A stretch of 64,000 nucleotides of DNA. Origin: Desulfitobacterium hafniense DCB-2. GTDB lineage: Bacteria; Bacillota; Desulfitobacteriia; Desulfitobacteriales; Desulfitobacteriaceae. Numbering within the stretch: position 1 is the first letter of the stretch; every line of letters begins with the position of its first letter. A program made the translations under genes and the position numbers. Under the pieces are notes generated by a model. The model saw only the letters and a list, made by a program, of their open reading frames with translations, did no database searches and was not told the origin of the DNA. The stretch lies in the NCBI RefSeq assembly GCF_000021925.1, contig NC_011830.1, positions 2,442,501 to 2,506,500 on the forward strand, in the 5' to 3' direction. Positions 61,431 to 64,000 of this stretch are shown here, in pieces.

Positions 61431-61781
61431 GTGGATATTTCGCACTATGTGCTTGGACATAGAGAAAGAGTTAAGAATGAGGACCAAAAACGAGAGAAGT
61501 TTCTTGCTGAGGCTATATATAAGGCTAAGCAAATCGCTGGGGAATTACCCAGAGTCTTTCCTGGTGTAGAAGTTTATCTTTTTGGTTCGTTGACGACGGA
61601 GTTTTATGAATTGACTTCAGATATTGATCTTGCTATTAAAGGGCTCCGAGAAGAAGATTACTTCAAAGCACTCAAGATAGCTGAGGAAATTGGGGCACCT
61701 ATTTCAGTCGATCTTGTGCAAGTGGAATATGCACAGGAAACCTTGCAAAAGAATATTGAACGAGAGGGTGTGAAATTATGA
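61431..61781 (+). CDS. MNT-type nucleotidyltransferase (minimal polymerase-beta fold)
   Basis: This 116-residue protein has the catalytic GS-x(n)-DxD motif of the polymerase-beta superfamily, as VYLFGSLTTEFYELTSDIDLAI (about 46-67), plus VDLVQVE with the third acidic residue. Stand-alone MNT proteins usually pair with a HEPN partner as a toxin-antitoxin module, in which the MNT protein can AMPylate the toxin. Only a broken partner follows here. GTG 61431 is preferred, since mature relatives begin MDIS and a GGGATGGTGAT SD is spaced correctly; ATG 61419 lies within that SD. Confidence 0.85.
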   Translation: MDISHYVLGHRERVKNEDQKREKFLAEAIYKAKQIAGELPRVFPGVEVYLFGSLTTEFYELTSDIDLAIKGLREEDYFKALKIAEEIGAPISVDLVQVEYAQETLQKNIEREGVKL

Positions 61782-61922
61782 CCGGCGGGGAAAAAAAGAT
61801 GATTCTGGCGAAAAATGCAGCCATTAGTTAATGGAGTATCTTCTACAGCTGCAGGAATTGAAGGGGCTTATCAAAAGACGGTCAGCTTCATAGAAGAGCT
61901 AATCAGGGGTTTGTCTCAATGA
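61778..61922 (+). pseudogene. Possible decayed partner gene of the MNT protein
   Basis: An ATGA overlap at 61778 opens a frame (MTGGEKKMIL...) that stops after 17 codons. A different frame then runs from ATG 61815 to TGA 61922 (35 residues) with a helical GIEGAYQKTVSFIEELIRGL. The coupled start and the frame change suggest a partner gene, probably HEPN, reduced by deletion and frameshift. The remnant is too short to assign by eye. Confidence 0.45.
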
Positions 61923-61968
61923 AGTAGATAGGGGAGTTGTAATGCTCGTCCTGTTAGAAAATAAATTT

Positions 61969-62021
61969 AAAACACCTGTGTTGTTAAACGGAGAGATCCG
62001 GCTGGCACCACAGGTGTTTTT
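61969..62021 (+). terminator. Rho-independent terminator after the MNT remnant
   Basis: AACACCTGTG pairs with CACAGGTGTT across a 28-nt loop, then TTTATT. Confidence 0.75.
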
Positions 62022-62106
62022 ATTCATAAGAAAAGGGTGTATAATGTAGTGTCAGGTTTTTAAGGTGATGCCTTATCGTTGATATAACCGATTTAGTGAG
62101 GTCAAA

Positions 62107-63024
62107 ATGGAAGAAAAATCGTCAAAAACCGGAGTGTTGTCTGCCTTGGCTGCTTACACAGCCTGGGGATTGCTGCCTATCTATTGGAAGACGTTGCAAA
62201 GTGTGCCGGCACAGGAAATTTTAGCTCATCGGATTACCTGGTCCTTTGTTTTCGTCGCCTTGTTGGTTCTGTATAAAAAGCAATGGGGTAAGATCAGAAG
62301 TGTACTCCGGGATCGCTCAAAAGTGTTGGGACTGCTGTTAAGCGCCTTGCTGGTCACATCCAACTGGTATATCTATATTTGGGCGGTAAACAGCAATAGA
62401 GTTGTGGAAGCAAGTCTTGGCTATTATTTTAATCCCCTGATCGTTGTTTTGATGGGGATTATGGTGCTGGGTGAACGGATCGATCGCTGGCAGATTGCGT
62501 CCATCGTTTTGGCATGCCTTGGGGTACTTATCCTTGCTTTGGAGTATGGAAAAATTCCCTGGATTTCCTTGGGTCTGGCGACAACCTTCGCTTTATATGG
62601 TTTGGCGAAACGGCTGGTGGCTGTGGACTCCTTGCTGGGCTTGACTTTAGAAACCGCCGTAGTTACACCTATTGCCATAATTTATCTTTGGACCGCAGGG
62701 GCAAACAGTGGGGGAACAATCAGTCATTTTGGTGTTCCAACCCTGCTGTTGCTCATGGGAGCGGGAATCGTGACGGCCATTCCCTTGTTATGGTTCGCCC
62801 ATGCCGCCAAGAATGTGCCCTTTACAACGATAGGCTTTATTCAATATCTATCCCCTACGTTAAGCCTGGTGCTTGGCGTGTTCGTCTATCATGAGGAATT
62901 TACGTCGACTCATGCCTTGAGTTTCGGCTTTATTTGGTTGGCTTTAGCTGTCTATTCGGTTTCCAGGATAGTTGTTTTCCGCAAGGCCAATCTGGGTGTA
63001 GCTCATTCTTTACAGGGGAAATAA
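62107..63024 (+). CDS. rarD: RarD protein (EamA/DMT superfamily)
   Basis: This 305-residue, ten-span transporter matches the RarD group: AAYTAWGLLPIYWK (about 15-28), EILAHRITWSFVF (about 37-49), WYIYIWAVNSNRVVEASLGYYFNPL (about 81-105) and FIQYLSPTLSLVLGVF. RarD was named for chloramphenicol sensitivity; its physiological substrate is uncertain. It starts with ATG after a weak SD (GTGAGG). Confidence 0.92.
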   Translation: MEEKSSKTGVLSALAAYTAWGLLPIYWKTLQSVPAQEILAHRITWSFVFVALLVLYKKQWGKIRSVLRDRSKVLGLLLSALLVTSNWYIYIWAVNSNRVVEASLGYYFNPLIVVLMGIMVLGERIDRWQIASIVLACLGVLILALEYGKIPWISLGLATTFALYGLAKRLVAVDSLLGLTLETAVVTPIAIIYLWTAGANSGGTISHFGVPTLLLLMGAGIVTAIPLLWFAHAAKNVPFTTIGFIQYLSPTLSLVLGVFVYHEEFTSTHALSFGFIWLALAVYSVSRIVVFRKANLGVAHSLQGK

Positions 63025-63074
63025 GATCGATTCAAGGTGTTGGCATGACAGGTATTTTTCCTAGCGAATTCTTC

Positions 63075-64000
63075 TTAATCCCGATAGGATGTACTTAGCT
63101 CCTGGAGGAGAGCATAAATTCTTTCCGCCAGCTCAATGTCCAAGGTACCGGTACCGCAGCTTGGGGTAAGCATGCTTTGTGACCGCAGCCGGTCTTCGCT
63201 GACTCCTCTTTTGGTTAGCTCTTTAATGTTCGTTTCCAGACGCTCGCGGAGGCTCGCCGCCGATTCTCCCCAGGCTTTGGCTGAAGTGGGAACGATGCCC
63301 CAGGAGAGAATGCCGCCTTTCTGGAGAAATCTTTCCAGAGGTTCGGCAAGGACAGCCATACTTGTCATATACTCATAGGCGTCAAAGTTGACGACCCTGA
63401 TCTTGGAGTCGAAGAGGAGGGTCCAATCCATTCCGGCACAAACGTGAGCCCCGGGTATTCCGCCTTCGGCGAGAATTCCTTCGGCCACTTCATTAATATT
63501 CTCGATCAAGACAGTTCGATCTAAAGTCAGGTGGGTCGAGGCGCCATAAGCATACAGGCCGGGGTCATCGATGGACATCAGGACGGGCAGCCCGTACTGA
63601 GCCAGCCGTTTCGTCTGCCAGCGGGCGTGACAGCGCAGGGATTTAACCAGGATATCCCGTTGGAAGTCGTCATAGTAGGCTGCTTTGCGGTTGGGGTCTG
63701 TAATTTGCATGCCCAGGGTTACCGGGCCGCTTAACTGTCCCTTCAAGAGCAGGGCTTCCTGGGTACCTTGCTGGTCAAGTACGTCGCAAAACTCATTGAA
63801 TCCCAATCCTCCCTCCGGAGTGAAGCCGAATTCGGCCAAGGCATTGGGATCCCCTGCTTCAGCATGAAGATAATACTCGTAAAAATGAGCCATCCGCTCC
63901 GTCCAATCCGGGGCATCCACTTGGAAACGGGGCTGCTCAAATCCGCCAATACAGCCTGTTTCAATCAGCACTTTTAGATACTGCCCCACAAAGGAGCTTT
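63075..64000 (-). CDS. MetE C-terminal/UroD-superfamily protein (5' truncated)
   Basis: The frame is open to the window edge, with codons for SSF before the GTG at 63989, so the N-terminus lies outside; about 308 residues are visible. The fold is the UroD/cobalamin-independent methionine synthase barrel. HVCAGMDWTLLF (about 183-194 of the visible part) and SCGTGT near the C-terminus offer the His, Cys and Cys expected to bind the catalytic zinc in MetE-type methyltransferases. SGPVTLGMQI matches the substrate loop. It may transfer methyl groups from a corrinoid protein or a methylated compound to a thiol. Confidence 0.82.
   Translation of the reverse strand, partial: SSFVGQYLKVLIETGCIGGFEQPRFQVDAPDWTERMAHFYEYYLHAEAGDPNALAEFGFTPEGGLGFNEFCDVLDQQGTQEALLLKGQLSGPVTLGMQITDPNRKAAYYDDFQRDILVKSLRCHARWQTKRLAQYGLPVLMSIDDPGLYAYGASTHLTLDRTVLIENINEVAEGILAEGGIPGAHVCAGMDWTLLFDSKIRVVNFDAYEYMTSMAVLAEPLERFLQKGGILSWGIVPTSAKAWGESAASLRERLETNIKELTKRGVSEDRLRSQSMLTPSCGTGTLDIELAERIYALLQELSTSYRD

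Noticed and set aside
1..64000. tRNA, rRNA, CRISPR or prophage features
   Set aside because: I found no tandem spaced repeats, no cloverleaf with CCA context and no phage structural or integrase genes by reading; a tRNAscan or CRISPR finder run was not possible.

Overview
The window looks like chromosomal DNA of an endospore-forming, low-to-mid GC Firmicute of the Clostridia. Desulfitobacterium or a close Peptococcaceae relative is my best guess. The reasons are a complete gerA-type germination operon, strong GGAGG ribosome sites with frequent TTG/GTG starts, Gram-positive lipoprotein signals, lysine and yybP-ykoY riboswitches, rubrerythrin, and many cyclic-di-GMP enzymes. The genus is an inference; no rRNA or other marker gene is present. 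I saw no tRNA, rRNA, CRISPR array or prophage.

Layout. 1-2020: 5'-truncated membrane PAS-GGDEF-HD-GYP protein. 2021-2759: non-coding stretch full of nested inverted repeats, including a ~209-bp near-palindrome. 2760-11654: UvrA paralog lacking the UvrB-binding domain, ADP-ribosylglycohydrolase, YitT-type membrane protein, HelD-like helicase, Spx/ArsC-fold protein, BrnQ. 11912-15589: sigma factor, DUF4179 anti-sigma factor and a LysM lipoprotein. 15898-18204: small PAS protein, then a YtrA-type GntR regulator with an ABC exporter behind a palindromic operator. 18363-22235: gerAA-gerAB-gerAC. 22357-24194: drug efflux MFS and RNA cyclic phosphodiesterase. 24303-28531: TlpA-like thioredoxin, CcdA and a two-component system whose sensor has a Met/Gly-rich extracytoplasmic loop, with a divergent secreted DUF2680 protein that has a Gly/Met tail. 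28630-29301: ung. 29416-31009: an intact-looking IS4-family element with a perfect 9-bp target duplication.

31036-36412: SBP-PAS-GGDEF-EAL protein cut off from its promoter by the IS, two small helical proteins of unknown function, a Nudix hydrolase, and a DMT transporter with a His-rich tail. 36592-40106: rubrerythrin, then a lysine-riboswitch-controlled amino acid ABC transporter. 40166-42911: ABC exporter, and mntP behind a yybP-ykoY Mn2+ riboswitch. 43002-49817: two-component system, flavin reductase, ferritin-like protein, then a tight operon of a VTC-domain polyphosphate polymerase, DUF4956 membrane protein and Cthe_2159-type lipoprotein. 49925-52904: glycine betaine ABC transporter (opuA). 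53272-60162: aminotransferase, CWB2 surface protein, second SBP-PAS-GGDEF-EAL protein. 60353-64000: DegV, a MNT nucleotidyltransferase with a decayed partner, RarD, and a MetE/UroD-superfamily protein running off the end.

Themes: cyclic-di-GMP signalling (three enzymes, two of them paralogs), metal and redox handling (Met-rich sensor, CcdA/TlpA, Mn2+ riboswitch, His-rich tail, rubrerythrin, ferritin-like protein), and envelope functions. The candidates most worth follow-up are the VTC/DUF4956/Cthe_2159 operon, the Met-rich sensor cluster, the IS insertion in a c-di-GMP gene's promoter, and the palindromic intergenic element. All starts were chosen by Shine-Dalgarno (SD) spacing; where I moved a start inward from the longest reading frame, I say so.
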